From: Castor canadensis
Taxonomy: Eukaryota > Chordata > Mammalia > Rodentia > Castoridae
Length of the DNA: 64,000 bases
Assembly (NCBI RefSeq): GCF_047511655.1
Contig: NC_133390.1
Coordinates: forward strand, 159,399,583 to 159,463,582
Direction of reading: 5' to 3'
The notes beneath the pieces were generated by a model. That model worked only from the letters and a program-made list of their open reading frames with translations, searched no databases and was not told the DNA's origin. The position numbers were made by a program, and so were the translations under genes. Positions 62,772 through 64,000 of the stretch are shown one piece after another. How positions within the stretch are numbered: position 1 is the first letter of the stretch; each line of letters opens with the position of its first letter.

Positions 62772-64000
62772 GTTGGTTTTTTGTTTGTTTGTTTTTTGGA
62801 AGGCTATACTGGGGCTTGAACACAGAGCCTACACCTTAAGCCACCAGCCCTTTTTGGTGATGAGTTTTTTTTTCAAGATAGAGTCTCACAAACTATTTGC
62901 CCAGGCTGGCTTCAAACTGCAATTCTCCTGATCTCTGTCCCCTGAGTAGCTAGGATTATAGGCGTGAGCCACCAGTACCCAGCTCTGTTTTTGTTTTTTT
63001 AAAACAGTATCTCACTATGTAGCCCAGGCTGGTCTGCGACTCACCATGTAGTCTAGGCTGGCTTTGAACTTACAATCCTCCTATCTCATTTTCCTGAGTA
63101 CTGGGATTACAGGCAGTTGTTTCTGAGTTTTGATCTACTCTTCAGTCCTGGTGCTTAGCTCTAAATCATCTGGGCATGAGTGCCCTTACCCAATTTTGCC
63201 AGATTCATGTCCCCAGAGTTGGATTTTGTTTCCAGCATCTCCAGTTCTGACCCAAAAGGACCTCTTGGATCTTAGGCCTGAATATTCTGTCTCATGCATG
63301 TAAGAACTATGCACTGCTACTGAGAAACCTGTTAAGCTCTGATCCCCTTCAGAATCTTGGATAATGTTCCCAGACTAGATATTATGTGCTATAACTATGG
63401 GAATTTTTGTTTTTCTTTTTTGAGACAGTGTCTCCCTATGTAGCGTACCCTGGCCTTGAACCCACAATCCTCCTGCCTCAGCATACCAAGTGCTGGGATT
63501 ACAAGTGTGTACAATCATGCCTAGTTGGTGTTGGGGATTGAATCCAGAGCCTTATGCATGCTAAGCACACACTTTTCCACTAAGCTACAACCTAGCCTGA
63601 ACTATGGAATAATGTTTTAATTTCACCAGTTAATTTTCTTTTATCTGATTTAACCCTATTCTTGATTATCCTTCTCCTTCATAATGTGCATTACTAGCAA
63701 AACCTTGTCTCAAAAATAAAAAGAATTTCTAAGATAAAGGAATTTTTAGGTTTTTTTATGTGGCATTGGGGATCAAACCCAGGGCCTTAGACATGCAAGG
63801 CAAGCACTCTCACCTCTAAGGTATTTCCTAAGCCTTAGCTCTTCGTGGGTTTCTTTTTGTTTTTGTTGTTGGGTTTTGAACTCAAGGCTTTATGCTTGTA
63901 AACCAGGTGCTCTACCGATTGAGCAACACCTCCAGTCCATTTTGCTCTGCTTATTTTGGAGATGGGGGCAGGTCTTGCAAATTTTTTGCCCTGGCTGGCT
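62212..64000 (-). other. NFS1: NFS1 last intron (partial) with SINEs
   Basis: SINEs: plus about 62590-62690; minus about 62790-62985, 62990-63120 (B1-like), 63405-63595 (B1-like plus ID), 63750-63840 and 63865-64000 (cut by the edge). 62220-62580 and 63130-63400 show nothing recognisable. Confidence 0.6.
62737..62768 (+). repeat. (GT)n microsatellite
   Basis: About 15 uninterrupted GT units directly followed by a T/G-rich stretch at the tail of a minus-strand SINE. Confidence 0.9.

Noticed and set aside
62212-64000. Search for a further NFS1 exon
   Set aside because: No match to the penultimate NFS1 coding segment on the minus strand; only SINEs and unique intron seen.

Overview
This window is mammalian nuclear DNA. 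The genes are split into many small exons with GT/AG junctions and long introns, and the spacers are dense in SINEs. The dominant SINE is a composite of a 7SL-derived (B1-like) left part and a tRNA/ID-like right part. It sits beside generic rodent ID copies and ancient MIR, L2 and L1M fragments. This points to a rodent outside the mouse/rat group. A beaver-like or squirrel-like lineage is my best inference and is not proven. Gene content and order match the human 20q11.22 block FER1L4 - SPAG4 - CPNE1/RBM12 - NFS1.

Layout: 1-7820 (minus) holds the first 19 coding exons of FER1L4, a ferlin, running off the left edge with an open reading frame. 7821-13850 is intergenic (SINEs, a probable LTR remnant, A-rich DNA). 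14092-18137 (plus) is the complete 12-exon SPAG4 gene, a SUN-domain nuclear envelope protein, behind a CpG-rich promoter. 18138-23200 separates the convergent 3' ends of SPAG4 and CPNE1 and holds a U6 pseudogene and a 7SK insertion. 23397-28983 (minus) is the complete CPNE1 coding region in 15 exons (copine-1, two C2 domains plus a vWA-like domain).

28984-58950 is the long 5' part of CPNE1. RBM12 is nested in it: a single coding exon (47699-50569, minus), a long 3'UTR, a 53-bp non-coding exon at 53376-53428, and a CpG-island promoter near 58.7-58.95 kb that CPNE1 and RBM12 share in other mammals. 58960-61490 is a SINE-packed gap. 61490-64000 (minus) holds the 3'UTR and last coding exon of NFS1 and part of its last intron.

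FER1L4 and CPNE1 are both C2-domain (membrane/Ca2+) proteins, SPAG4 links nuclear envelope to cytoskeleton, RBM12 binds RNA, and NFS1 supplies sulfur for Fe-S clusters. The genes are neighbours by synteny and do not form an operon. I found no new biological system. The points most worth checking are the intact FER1L4 frame (a pseudogene in human) with its 16-nt micro-exon, the 7SK insertion inside a SINE with an exact target duplication, a poly(A) signal overlapping the SPAG4 stop codon, and the 15-bp repeat array inside RBM12.
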